From NCBI GenBank assembly GCA_002081555.1, contig MZNV01001650.1:1-35079 (forward strand): a stretch of 35,079 bases of DNA, written 5' to 3'. The notes beneath the pieces are model-generated. The model was not told the DNA's origin and made no database searches. It saw nothing but the letters and a program-made list of their open reading frames with translations. The translations under genes were made by a program, and so were the position numbers. The number at the start of each line of letters is the position of its first letter. The stretch's first letter is position 1. Of the stretch, positions 1 to 10,900 are shown one piece after another. Source of the stretch: Protostelium mycophagum. Lineage: Eukaryota > Evosea > Variosea > Protosteliida > Protosteliaceae.

Positions 1-3000
1 GGTTGGTGATTCATTTCTTGTGAATAAATCATGTCAGGGTAGAGGCAAGATCATACTTCCTAAAAGGATATTATTACTCCACTTTCAATGCCAGTGGTCT
101 TCTACCAATAAACAATGCATACCCATGGGATTATCAAACCACCAAATTCACTCAGCTCGTCAACATTACAGACATCGTCTCTCAAGGCATCTCTCAGCAA
201 GTTACCTTTACTTACCACGGCAACTGGTCGATCAATCCTCTGTATCAAACAACTATGCAGTCTTATTGGAGCAGTTACATATCTTTTCGCCTCATATCAT
301 CCTCCAACATGAACACAAGCATCATCAGCAACGTGGATGATTGGGCTTGGTGGTGGTTAAATTCACAAGCCTTCTCTCCATCCGTCTCCTCTGGCAATTA
401 TACTTCCTCACTTGTGAACTCGTACAACCCGCCGAAAGACAGCGGCATAACTTTGTCCGCTAACAAGTCACTACCGATCCTTCTCCTATATGGCAACACA
501 GACAGTGCGGGGGGTTTGAGCATCAATAACAACGATCTAATTTTCACGGTGATATTTCCATTTTTCTTCTAAATTATGATGGAAATTCTTTGAAATTTAC
601 GAAGTTTATTCAAGTGTAAGATTTAGATTTGGAAAATAAAAAAATATTGATCTCCATGATTAACATGTGTCAGGATGTGCAGACGGTATGTCTGAACTAC
701 ACGTGTCCGGCCAACCAGATGTGCACAGCACTGTATAGAGGCTCACCTCGTTGCGTCTGTACAGACCTCTCTACTAAGGTTTCGAATTGCCGCCCGCCGC
801 CAACGTGTCCTCCGGGGTGGATGCAATGTGTAAGTGGATGCTGTGAGATGCCGACATGCCCATCTACACCTCTGTTTTCGCCGGGATACAAATTGGTCAG
901 CGGGACACCCCTCTCTTTTGTCAACTTGAGCTTTCCAACCCATTTAGTCTCGCCCAGCTGCTCAAAAGCTTTTGGTATTCACAAGAAAACCGGACTTTTG
1001 AGCATCTACAACACTGTAGAGGGGACTATCATGATGCAGATACCGCAAGATGTTTTGGGCTTCACACGAGTTGATCTCTCTGCGGGCGGTTTTCAGGTGT
1101 CTTCACCAGCAAATACTTACTCCATCTACAACGCGTCCACTTCATCCAACGAAATATGGACTTTAGCACTGACAAATGAGGGCAGATTGCACATCTACAA
1201 CAACACACGAGTTCTATACAGCACCCCTCTCTACAACCAGACCGCTCCTATCTCTCCCACAGGTAATCCTTCATTTGCAAAGATGGTCTCTTGGCGATTT
1301 TCTGCAATAAAGTCTAAAGATAACAGAGAGCTACGCGACCTTTGTTTCCAGCGAAGGAATTATAAAAAATGTATTCTGCCCACTCCTGACGTATTTCCCC
1401 ACCCCCGCGGTAATTACCGACGGCGCTTGGCTCGTGAATGTCAACTGCATATATTCCCCACCATCCATCTACAACGTGACGATGGAGGGAGGGGTGATAT
1501 CTATTTATGGAAACAACTTTGGGAACTCCAGTATGCTCAGTTATCAATCAGTGATTTTGAACGGTGAAATTTATCTCACCCCGAACACAAGCGTGAAGAA
1601 TTTTATGTGGGCCGTGTACAACTCCAAGTCCGGTAATATTCCACATAGTTCGTCATGATGACGTCATGATGACGTCATCAGATCGGTACCTCTCGGTGCG
1701 AGTCAGGGTGGGCAACCTGGAGAGTGCCCCTTTCTTATACTTCCCGGCCCTCGTAAAGATCGGTAATCTCATCTTCTAATTGCATCATGATGACCGATTT
1801 CAGATACGAATAATGTGACATCGATAAGAAGGGCCGTGTCGTCTGTCTTGTCTTCAATGAGAGATACAAATACGAGCTCTTTCAATTACAGTTCTTCGCG
1901 CATCGACATCATCATACAGCAGCTAATGAAGCTGCAGCAAACAAGCGATACCAAAGTTGCCGCCGGCAACGTGTCAGCAAATATCCCATTCTCTACCCTC
2001 TCAACACTTAATATGACATCATATGTGGCGTGTTACGTGACAGACCACAACCCACTACGTTCTCAGTCGCCATCTACAACAGTGTAAATCGATTCGGTTT
2101 TTTGAGGAAAATAATGATGTGATGCAGGGCTTCTGGAATTGTCGGTGTAGAAATATTAGACGTAAACGGACAACATATCCACACCAATGACCTCTCTACG
2201 CCCATCTCAATCAACATCACTACAGCAGAGTCTCAGCAGAGTTTGTGATTTATCTCATTTTTTTCTGACAGTGTACAGCTCTTCAGTGTTCTTATTGGAA
2301 TGAGACGACAAGGTCCTGGAGCGGTGACGGGCTCAAGACGACACGTCAAGATGATGGGACATCTGTCATATACACATGTCTGACATCACATCTGACAAAT
2401 TTCACCCTCCTCCCAGTGGTTTCTCCACCACCAAGTCCCACTCCCAGTGGTAGTAATGACATCACGAAGTACATCATCATTGGAGCTGTTGTGGGAGGCG
2501 TGCTGCTGCTGATCATCGTCATCTCGGGTATTATCTTCTTGGCAAGGAGAGAGGTTGAGACACCATCAAGACGCATCATTGACCGTTGTAGAGGACCAAA
2601 CGGTCCCTGAGTGGAATCTACTTGAAGACGATGAATGACAGTACAAAAATAGAATATTGCACTGAGATCAAGTCCGGTAGAGATGTGAGCGTGTGGAAAT
2701 GCGTTTACGGCGGGACTACAACGGTGGCTGTGAGAAAGGCCAACACGGGCAGCGGAGTGAAGAGACTGCAGTTTGAGTCCGAAAAAGCCATGGTGAGGTG
2801 GAGTTATAGCTTATCTCACTGCCTCAGGAACTGCACCATCCTAATATAGTCTTGTATATTAGCCAGATGTTCACATCCGCCGACTCTCACATAGTGTACG
2901 AATACCTTCAGAACGGCGACTTGTCGACATATATTTCCAGGAACAAACTGAGTGTCGGTCTGTTGCATGCTGCGTGAGTAGATCTGCGGTATTTTTAAAA

Positions 3001-3590
3001 CGATGGTTCTGACGTGTTGTAGATCGTTACAGATCGCTAATGCACTGAATTACCTCCACAGCAAAGAACTTGTACACACGATGATCACTCCATCAAAGGT
3101 GTCCTGTCACTGTCATATGTCAACGTGTTGATATTTTTAGATTTTGATATCAGCATCACACACAACCATCACGGCCAAATTGAGTGGACTGTCTCATGTG
3201 TTGAAAGTTGGCTCTACAACGACAGAGAGAAATATCAATTGCGTGGTATGTGTCAGTCGGAAGCCATCATTGACCATCTGCAGGCGCCTGAGGTGCAGAG
3301 AGGAGGCCCGCACACAAGAGAGTCAGCTGTGTGGTCATATGGCATGTTGTTGCAGCAGATGATGACGGATGACGTCACAGACAGTACTATCACATCTATT
3401 GTACACGATTGGTAAGCATGACATCAGTCTACAACTGCAGCAACATGACGTGCACAGTGTGAAAGAGAGGGCGAGTGAGAGGATGAGGCTGGAAGAAGTG
3501 GCAAAGACACTGGGCAACATAGTCAATCCTCACAACCCCACGGAAGGAGACCGACAGGGTGCGATGGTAGAGGGAGTGTACATATACTGA
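1..3590 (+). CDS. receptor-like protein, copy A: EGF-like, IPT/TIG, GAIN/GPS, one TM helix, pseudokinase (5' end missing)
   Basis: Multi-exon gene whose signal peptide lies outside the window. Traced exons include about 34-548, 674-1262, 1327-1632, 1682-1762, 1804-2083 and 2128 onward, all joined by GT-AG introns with consistent phase. Domains in order: an Asn-rich ectodomain; a Cys-rich EGF-like module (about 680-870); an IPT/TIG domain (PPSIYNV...GG...I.GNNFG, about 1440-1590); a GAIN-like region (1804-2240); a GPS motif (about 2280-2412, CSYW...W...YTC..SHLTNF); a TM helix (about 2470-2550); and a kinase-like domain (about 2640-3560). The kinase part keeps a glycine-rich-loop-like region, IVYEYLQNGDLS, ANALNYLHSKELVH and APEV...VWSYGMLL. 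It has Arg at the VAVK lysine position (2733-2735), HTM instead of HRD (3075-3083) and no DFG. Many N-x-S/T sites fit an extracellular role. It is probably a plasma-membrane receptor with a non-catalytic kinase fold. No frameshift was found in the parts traced. It is paralogous to the gene at 7916-11470. Confidence 0.8.
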
Positions 3591-4636
3591 GTTTTTATAA
3601 ATCGTCCTCTTCTTTCACAAGTGAAAGAATCGTGTTTTTGTAGCCGGTTGTGTGGCATTCCCTCGTGGAAGTATCTCCCCAATGAATCTTGAGGACCGCG
3701 GGAATGCCATTTGTAATCCACCTAGTGATAAATTTTAATTCAATCGAAATCCTACAGACTGCACCTTTCACCATTTGTTCATTGATGTCAACGAAAATTC
3801 TGTTTTCTGGCAATTTTAAACACCAGAGATGCAAAATGAGATAAAGAAATGGACGGCAAATCAACAAATGCCAACATTCTATGGCAGACCAGACAACAGC
3901 ACAAATGGTCACTCTTGGAGCTTGGTGTCAGGAGGGTTGTATATATCAAATAAATTAATAACAATTTATTATTCTTCAAATAAAGCAAGATAAACAGAGT
4001 GCCACCCTATTTTCGACACCAAATCCAAATCAGATAGATTTGCATTTCTATTGAAATCTCTGGTCTCTTGGTTTCATATGTCATCTAAAGATTTTACATT
4101 GAGCTATTTTGAAGGTAAGAATGCAGCTGAACATGCTTGGCCTCTCATTTTTTGAAATGGCTGGATCATTTTCACATTTTTCTGACACTTCCACAGCTTG
4201 CCTGTATTATCTCATCACCAAGCACTGCTACCAAAGCCACGAATGCGCATATCTCTGGCAGTGATCACTGGAGCAGATGCAACAGTTCCTGCCGAATTAT
4301 CTTGCCGAGGTGCTCTTGGTATCCCAGAATAAATGATCAGGAGAACAGCAATCGTCCTTGTCTTGTGTTCAATACAAAAGTTCATTTTGTTGTTGGCATC
4401 AACTCCAGAAAACCCCAACATCATTGTTTTTGCTTGCAAAAAGTTTTTGAATGGATGATATTCAGCCAACAAAGAGGTTCACAGGATAATGTATATATAC
4501 TCTTAAAATGCCCCCGTTAATTCATAAGTTGAAACCTTCACGGAGTTGTTCCGTTTTTGACATCACCACGGACAAATAACTCCTACACAATTCGTATTTT
4601 CACGAAGAAAACCTCCAGAAGATTGGTTCAGCCAGA
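3591..4636. other. intergenic stretch, about 1 kb, no convincing gene
   Basis: Only short, unsupported open frames occur on either strand. Around 3790-3850 the plus strand shares a block with 6920-7040 just before and inside the unrecognised gene at 6880-7795: a run reading GGC(A/G)ATTTTAAACACCAG, followed after a gap in the second copy by a similar ATGCAAAA stretch. This suggests an eroded duplicate of that gene's 5' end. On the minus strand 3600-3900 can be read as a short protein segment with an LPEN motif that recurs in a minus-strand frame at 5226-5453, so both may be remains of one old gene family. No RNA gene is visible. Confidence 0.4.
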
Positions 4637-5209
4637 ATGCTCAAATATTCCCTTGTCCTCCTGACCCTCTCTGCTGCTCATGCCGCCACCGTTGAGCTTT
4701 TCAACAGCCACGCTTGTAAAAACGTCAGCAAAGTCACTCAAGTGTCGGTGACCAATCCAAGCTGTGTCCAATACTATCCAAACAGGTGGTCCTCTCTTAC
4801 TTGCAACAACGGGATTATCGAAGAAAAGTTTTTCATCTCAGACACCAACTGCCGAGGGGCTCCCCACAGCACAATCCTTCAAAAAGATGGAGTCTGTATC
4901 AAGGCTGCTGGCGGTTTTGAGTCTCGCAGATACAATTGCTCTTCCACCTTTGACTTCGACTACAAACCCAGCGACATCATCACATACACTCTTGACGTGA
5001 AGTGCCTAAAACCTGTCTCAATTACCGTCAAAAGAAGCGCTCGAGACTGCAGAGAGACCAACATACCCCAGTTGAGTAACTTGTTCAAGTGCACTCCATC
5101 GACAACAACTCTTCACTCTCAAGTTTGCGGAGATGATACCAGGGTCAAGAAATGGATACAGGAATTTAATCAAGCCGTACGATCCAGCTCTGTACCACCC
5201 CTTCTTTGA
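4637..5209 (+). CDS. secreted cysteine-containing protein, 190 aa, single exon
   Basis: An uninterrupted 190-codon frame begins MLKYSLVLLTLSAAHAA, a typical cleavable signal peptide (hydrophobic core, small residues at the -3/-1 cleavage position). The mature part has about ten cysteines spread over the chain and Asn-glycosylation sequons (NVS, NCS), which fits a disulfide-bonded extracellular protein. No TM segment or GPI-type tail is seen. The start is the first ATG of the frame and directly precedes the signal peptide. Unlike most genes here it needs no intron. It sits between receptor copy A and pseudogene B, both on the same strand. I do not recognise the family; a small cell-surface ligand or lumenal protein is possible but only a guess. 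Confidence 0.75.
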   Translation: MLKYSLVLLTLSAAHAATVELFNSHACKNVSKVTQVSVTNPSCVQYYPNRWSSLTCNNGIIEEKFFISDTNCRGAPHSTILQKDGVCIKAAGGFESRRYNCSSTFDFDYKPSDIITYTLDVKCLKPVSITVKRSARDCRETNIPQLSNLFKCTPSTTTLHSQVCGDDTRVKKWIQEFNQAVRSSSVPPLL

Positions 5210-5225
5210 TCATACATAAAAACAT

Positions 5226-5453
5226 TCATTTTGTTAATCTTGTGTATTGATGAACGTGGGGACTCATGAGATTATGAGCATATTTCAAGTCAAAACCCTC
5301 TTCCACAACATTGTAGTTTGACATTTTGACTGTGATTGTATTCTCTGGCAATGTGAACAAGTCTCCATCAGGTTGTTGGTATTTTACAGATTTGTACGTG
5401 TTCATTGTGCAGGATCTGGTCTGGAATTCAATCCCCGAGGAAATATCAAACAA
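5226..5453 (-). other. weak minus-strand open frame, possible gene remnant
   Basis: A 75-codon frame with plausible composition (two Cys, Tyr-rich, an LPEN motif shared with a minus-strand frame at 3595-3912) but no clear start context, no signal peptide and no detectable exon partners upstream, where stops are frequent. It overlaps the presumed promoter of pseudogene B. It is either an eroded exon of a Cys-containing secreted family or chance. Nothing else is seen between 5210 and 5498. Confidence 0.2.
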
Positions 5454-5498
5454 ATAACAACTTTTATGAATTATTCAGATGACCATCACCAACCGACG

Positions 5499-6466
5499 AT
5501 GAAGACGGCCTCTTCATTCTATTTTTTGTTTTTGTGTCAGATGTGGAGGTAAGATTGGTGATTCATTTCTTGTGAACAAATCATGTTAGGGTAGAGCAAA
5601 AGATCATACTTCCTAAAAGGATATTGTTACTCCACTTTCAATACCAATGGTCTTCCACCAATAAAGGATGCATACCCATGGGATTATCAAACCACCAAAT
5701 TCACTCAGCTCGTCAACATTACAGACATCGTCTCTCAAGGCATCTCTCAGCAACTTACCTTTACTTACCACGGCAACTGGTCGATCAATCCTCTGTATCA
5801 AACAACTATGCAGTCTTATTGGAGCAGTTACATATCTTTTCGCCTCATTTCATCCTCCAACATGAACACAAGCATCATCAGCAACGTGGATGATTGGGCT
5901 GGTGGTGGTTAGACTCACAAGCCTCCTCTCCATCCATCTTCTGGAAATTATGTTTCCGCACTTGCGGGCTCATACAACCCGCCGAAAGACAGCGGCATAA
6001 CTTTGTCCGCTACCGATCCTTCTCCTATATGGCAACACAGACAGCGGGGGGTTTGCGATCTAATTTTCACGGTGATATTTCCATTTTTCTTATAAATTAT
6101 GATGGAAATTTCCTTGAAATTTACGAAATTTATTCAAATGTAAGATTTAAATTTTGAAAATAAAAAAATGTTGATCTCCATGAAGTGCAAAGAGGAGGAC
6201 CGCACACAAGAGTCAGCTGTGTGGTCATATGGCATGTTGTTGCAGCAGATGATGACGGATGTACAGTACTATCATATCTATTGTACACGATTGGTGAGCT
6301 ATATCAGTCTGCAACAGCAACATGACGTGCACAGTGTGAAAGAGACAGCGAGTGAGAGGATGAAGCTGAAGAAGTGGCAAAGACACTGGGCAACATAGTC
6401 AATCCTCACAACCCCACAGAAGGAGAGCGACAAAGCATGACGGTAGAGGGAGTGTAAATATACTGA
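5499..6466 (+). pseudogene. receptor-like pseudogene, copy B: internal deletion plus frameshifts
   Basis: A deletion derivative of the copy A type of gene. The 5' part (5552-6183) matches copy A 1-659, and the 3' part (6181-6490) matches copy A 3289-3600, so about 2.6 kb covering the EGF-like, TIG, GAIN/GPS, TM and most of the kinase-like regions is absent. The junction has a shared TGA trinucleotide (6181-6183). The start at 5499 gives a signal peptide (MKTASSFYFLFLCQMW) followed by a 41-nt GT-AG intron, which also shows what the missing start of copy A may look like. Small lesions add to the damage: an extra base near 5590, a missing T near 5900 giving a premature stop, and a missing G near 6370 in the last exon. 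It cannot encode the full receptor. A short secreted fragment from exon 1 is conceivable but frame-disrupted. Confidence 0.85.
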
Positions 6467-6486
6467 GTTTTTCTGAACCGTCCTCT

Positions 6487-6795
6487 TCTTTCACTTGGAA
6501 TCGTTGGCTGTGGCTCGATTTGACCCATCCCCAGAACAAGTTTCCGTGGTTTGCAACAATGTGAGACATCTGAAGGCCTACAATCTTTGAATATCAATAG
6601 AGATGTATCAGATTCCAAGTGCAATTCTGTTCGTGAAACGTCAGGCATGCTACAAGCACCATCCAAGTTCCCTGCCCTTCGGAAAGACCTTCTAACAGAG
6701 CACTGATCCCGCTTTATATATCCTTGGCAATTGGTTCTGTTATACATGTCATCGTTGTCAGCCAAGGACACGTCCGGACAAAAACTTCCAGACAT
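6487..6795 (-). other. weak minus-strand Cys-rich open frame downstream of copy B
   Basis: The minus frame from 6795 runs about 100 codons before entering DNA homologous to the 3' end of the receptor genes. It contains six or more cysteines and begins Met-Ser-Gly-Ser-Phe, with no signal peptide visible. It could be the last exon of an eroded secreted protein or a chance frame. There is no partner exon upstream between 6796 and 6879. Confidence 0.2.
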
Positions 6796-6879
6796 CCGTC
6801 ACTTTGAAAGATGTCAAGACATTTCTTCGGGACATGTGTTGACCGACTTTGACACTTATCTCCCAGAATGTGAAGTAGA

Positions 6880-7795
6880 ATGAAACCCCCTCAGGACATT
6901 ATCTTAACCGGAAATTTGTCGGCGATTTTAAACACCAGAAGAAAAACGATAATAGCCATTTTTCAAACACTCGCTGAAAGCATTTTTGAATCTGAGAGGC
7001 CAACCAAGATGCAAAAAGAAAAGAAGAAATGTGAAGTTCCTTGGCCATATACTTCTGTCTCACAACTCCCCTCATCAGAGGTGTTACCTCGTTTGAGGGA
7101 GTACATAGAGCTGAGCAAGAGAAGCTCGTACTTTCAGAAGCCAGTGAAAGAACTTTCGGGGCATGAGATCGTCAGTCATCATCATCATCATCGCCCCACT
7201 TACCTCTATAGCTGTGTGCGATTGTTTCCGTCAGCTCATGTGCTTCCTCCGTCTTCTATCAGGTACAACGTAAAATATTACTTGGCGGCTGGTTCATCAT
7301 TTCAGAGCCAAGTAAGGCAGCGCAGCTTCAAAGCAGACTGTAACAGCACGATTAACAAAAGGAAGATTGAAAGATTTAGACATCTGTTTCAGGTAGTGTG
7401 GAGGGTCTATGGTCTTCTAATATGTACAGAGTCTTCCAAATGTCGGGTTACTGGAGCTGCTGGAGTCCCTCGTGCAAAGGGGTGAAGAACAGTCTGCGTA
7501 TGAGGTATCTTGGAGGGTATCGTGACATTCAGATTCTGAAGACCAGCAGATCTTGCATCAGATCAGGCGGATGGCGCATGTGACGACACTCAAAAAAGGG
7601 AAGCTGAAGCATTCCCAGCAGTCAATTTCACTGCCCTCTATACAGGCCATCTTAGAGTCCCCTCAAGATTCGCACTTCTTCAGTGAAAAGATCGGCGGAG
7701 AAGAGATCAAGAGATTAAGAATGCAACAATCCCAGATGATGTCGAATCAATGGTGCGAGTATTGGTGGTTTCAATTTCTTCACAGGAAGACCTGA
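6880..7795 (+). CDS. unrecognised spliced protein with helical C-terminal half
   Basis: A coherent frame is obtained by joining 6880 (or the alternative ATG at 7009) to the exon ending HLFQ at about 7393, then removing a 37-nt intron, a 42-nt intron (about 7506-7547) and optionally a 33-nt intron near the 3' end; all have GT-AG ends. The joined reading gives SLPNVGLLELLESLVQRGE followed by EQSAYEQILHQIRRMAH and a Lys/Gln-rich tail ending at 7793-7795. The Leu/Glu pattern predicts amphipathic helices. The N-terminal part contains PWPYTSVSQLPS and a run of His codons at 7177-7193 that may lie in a retained or spliced 93-nt in-frame segment. No signal peptide or TM helix is seen. No family is recognised. 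It converges with receptor copy C, leaving about 120 bp between stop codons. Confidence 0.5.
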
Positions 7796-7915
7796 TATAA
7801 ATCGACCTTTGTACTTAATTAATATAGACTAAAAAATTCTGAGCATTTTTATTCTCAACTTTAAAGACCACTTTTGAAACAACTTTATCCTCAACTAAAA
7901 ACAGCTCAAGGCCTA

Positions 7916-10900
7916 TCATGGTATATACACTCCCTCTTCCATCACAGCCCTTCGGCCTTCTTCTGCAGGATCATGAGGATTGACTATGTTGTCTAGCGTC
8001 TTTGCCACTTCTTCCAGCCTCATCCTCTCACTCGCTCTCTCTTTCACACTGTGCACGTCATGTTGCTGCAGTTGTAGACTGATGTGATACTTACCAATCG
8101 TGTACAATAGATATGATAGTACTGTCTGTGACGTCATCCGTCATCATCTGCTGCAACAACATGCCATATGACCACACAGCTGACTCTCTTGTGTGCGGTC
8201 CTCCTCTTTGTACCTCGGGCGCCTGCAGATCTCGTTAGAAGGTGGAAAGACCAAAATCACTCACACTACAATGGATACTATTTTTTTCTGTTGACACCGA
8301 GCCAATTTTGGACACATGCGACAATCCCCCCAGTTTGGCAGTGATATCTTTGTTCTTTCCCGTGACAAGTACCTGTAAATGTCAAAACTGTCACTGACAT
8401 GTCAAAGACACCTTGGATGCGGTGATCATCGTGTGCACAAGCTCCCTGCTGTGAAGATAATTCAGTGCATTAGCGATCTGTAATGATCTACAACGCGTCA
8501 GAATCATCGTTCTAAAAATAAAATTGCTCACACTCTTAAGATCTGTGTGACGTTCAATTTGTTCTGCGACATGAAGGTTGACAAATCACCATCTTGAAGG
8601 TATTCATAGACAATGTAAGAGTCTGTAGATGTGAAGACTTGGTTGATGAACATTATCACATTCGGATGGTGAAGGTCCTGCTGACGTCAAGATCGTTTTT
8701 CTCATACGGCTTACCATCGCGCAAGTGGCTTCTGAATACAGGGAATCCACCCCTTCGTTTCTATTCGCCTTTTTCACAAACACCACGGTGGTGCCACCAT
8801 ATGTACATCTCCACAGACTGATATCTTTACCCCCTTTGACCTGGCTGTCATATGATATCTCGGATATTGGCTCTGTCACTTTATCTAATTGGAAGTTCTT
8901 GAACGACTTGTGTTTCTAAATACCAGTAAAAATTTAAGTGAGCTTTTGATAGAAGCTCACCTTGGTGATGATTAGCATAAGGGTTAAAATGATCACTACT
9001 AAAAATAGAACACCTCCCACTACAACCCCGATGATGATGTACTTCGTGACGTCATCACTCTGAGGTGGAGACGCCAGCAATGTGAAATTTGTCAGATGGG
9101 ACGTGTGACACGTGTAGACGGGTGACACGCCATCTTTTTGAATCACAGTGGTCAAGCCGTCAGTGCTCCACGAATTAGAGGAGCTCTCCCAGTACGAACA
9201 TTGAAGCTCTGTACAACATTAATGTCTCAATATATTCTTGAATTATGGCGAAGAATCTTGTTGTCCGAACTTACTGCTTCCACCTTCTGTAGGTTGAGCG
9301 TTAGAAATATTGATGATAATGGGTGTCGGGGCATTGATGACGTGTACCTCTTGTCCGTTATGATCCAAAATGACAACACCAACAACACCAGAGTATCTAT
9401 TCCAATCACTCAAACGATATTAAATAAAGGTTTACATCTTGGCAGAGGACAGAGGTTGTAGAGGGTTACCCCCAACCACATAGCACATGGCATATGACGT
9501 CATATTGCTGGGTGTCACCCCATACGGGATGTCCGTTGACACGTCACCAGATGTCAATCTGACACTTGCCACGTTGTTTCCTCTGACCGGTATCCTCTGT
9601 ACCGTGATGTTGATCGTTTGTGATGAAAAAGTGTAGAAGCTTGAGTTCGAGGCGATCATTGTGGTCAAAATCGCCGAAGTTGCATTCTTCAAGAAAGAAA
9701 GAGTCGGTACTGTCAGAGTCAGTGAACTTTTAAAGATCAACAGATGCCATGAAGTCATTGCCTCCATGTCTTAGAACCACTTCAAGAGGATCTTCGGGTG
9801 TATAGGAGAATACATTGCTGTCCATATCTCCAAGTGATACTTGCACACTTAGAGTCTGGATTCTAACTAGTTGAAATCTCCAAAGAACGTTGAGAATGAC
9901 CTTTGTATTCGTATTTACGACGTTGACATCATAGATAATTGCATTTTGAGACTGTGATAGTCACTATGACGTCATCACTCCAACTTCTTACGGATATCAC
10001 AGTGACAGTGAGACATCTCGTGGGATCTCCGAAATTCACTCCGGTGATGGTCATGACCCCCCCTTCCACTGACACGTTGTAGATGACGGGAGGGGAGTAA
10101 TTACAATTGACGTAATATCTCCACATCCCCCAAGTGAAATTTGATTGTGTGTAATTACACGAGAAAGGGGGGCAGAACACCTCAATAGCATCGTATACAA
10201 TACTGGAAAAGGAGGTCTTTCCGCCTGCATGTATTAATTCTTGTATAAAATCACGTCTCATGCATGCGTGATCGTGGTACACGCACAATTTCGATTTAGA
10301 CTTTGGATTTCATTTTTGCAAACGTTCACCTTGTGGTGACACGTTGGAGTTTTGGGTGAATATTGAAGTCTGATTTGATGGCTGGTTTTCATCGTTGTAG
10401 ATGCTCAATGTCCCATCATCGTCTAAGACCAACATCGACACATTAGCAGATGATCTGCTGGTATCCAATAGTAGTGTCTCATCAGCGAAAAAGCCGGTTG
10501 TGTTCAAAGTGAGGGAAGAATACCGCCCATGGACAACCTCCGCTATGACGGTTCCATTTACAGTGTTGTAGATGCTCAAAAGTCCGGTTTCCTCGTGAAT
10601 GCCAAAAGCTTTTGAGCAGTTGGGCGAGACTAAATGGGTTGGAAAGCTCAAGTTGACAAAAGAGAGGGGTGTCCCGCTGACCAGCTTGTATCCCGGCGAA
10701 AACAGAGGTGTAGATGGGCATGTCGGCATCTCATAGCATCCTTGTCTGTTAACAAGTGGCACCCATCCCGGAAGACATGGTACTTGAGGGAGACAAACTC
10801 TGTTGGAGAGGTTTGTACAGACGCAACGAGGTGAGCCTCCATACAGCGCAGTGCACATCTGGTTGGCCGGGCACGTGTAGTTCAGACACATCGTTTGGAC

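Noticed and set aside
629-1567. Long plus-strand frame of 312 codons read as one exon
   Set aside because: Its end runs through an intron (1263-1326). Leaving the frame there recovers the IPT/TIG domain that matches copy C.
4137-4520. 127-codon plus-strand frame between copy A and the secreted protein
   Set aside because: Composition is non-protein-like, with no signal peptide or domain; the minus-strand frame over the same DNA is equally open.
7169-7200. Run of His codons suggesting a metal-binding or tag-like sequence
   Set aside because: It comes from a CAT microsatellite in a segment flanked by GT and AG that may be an intron.
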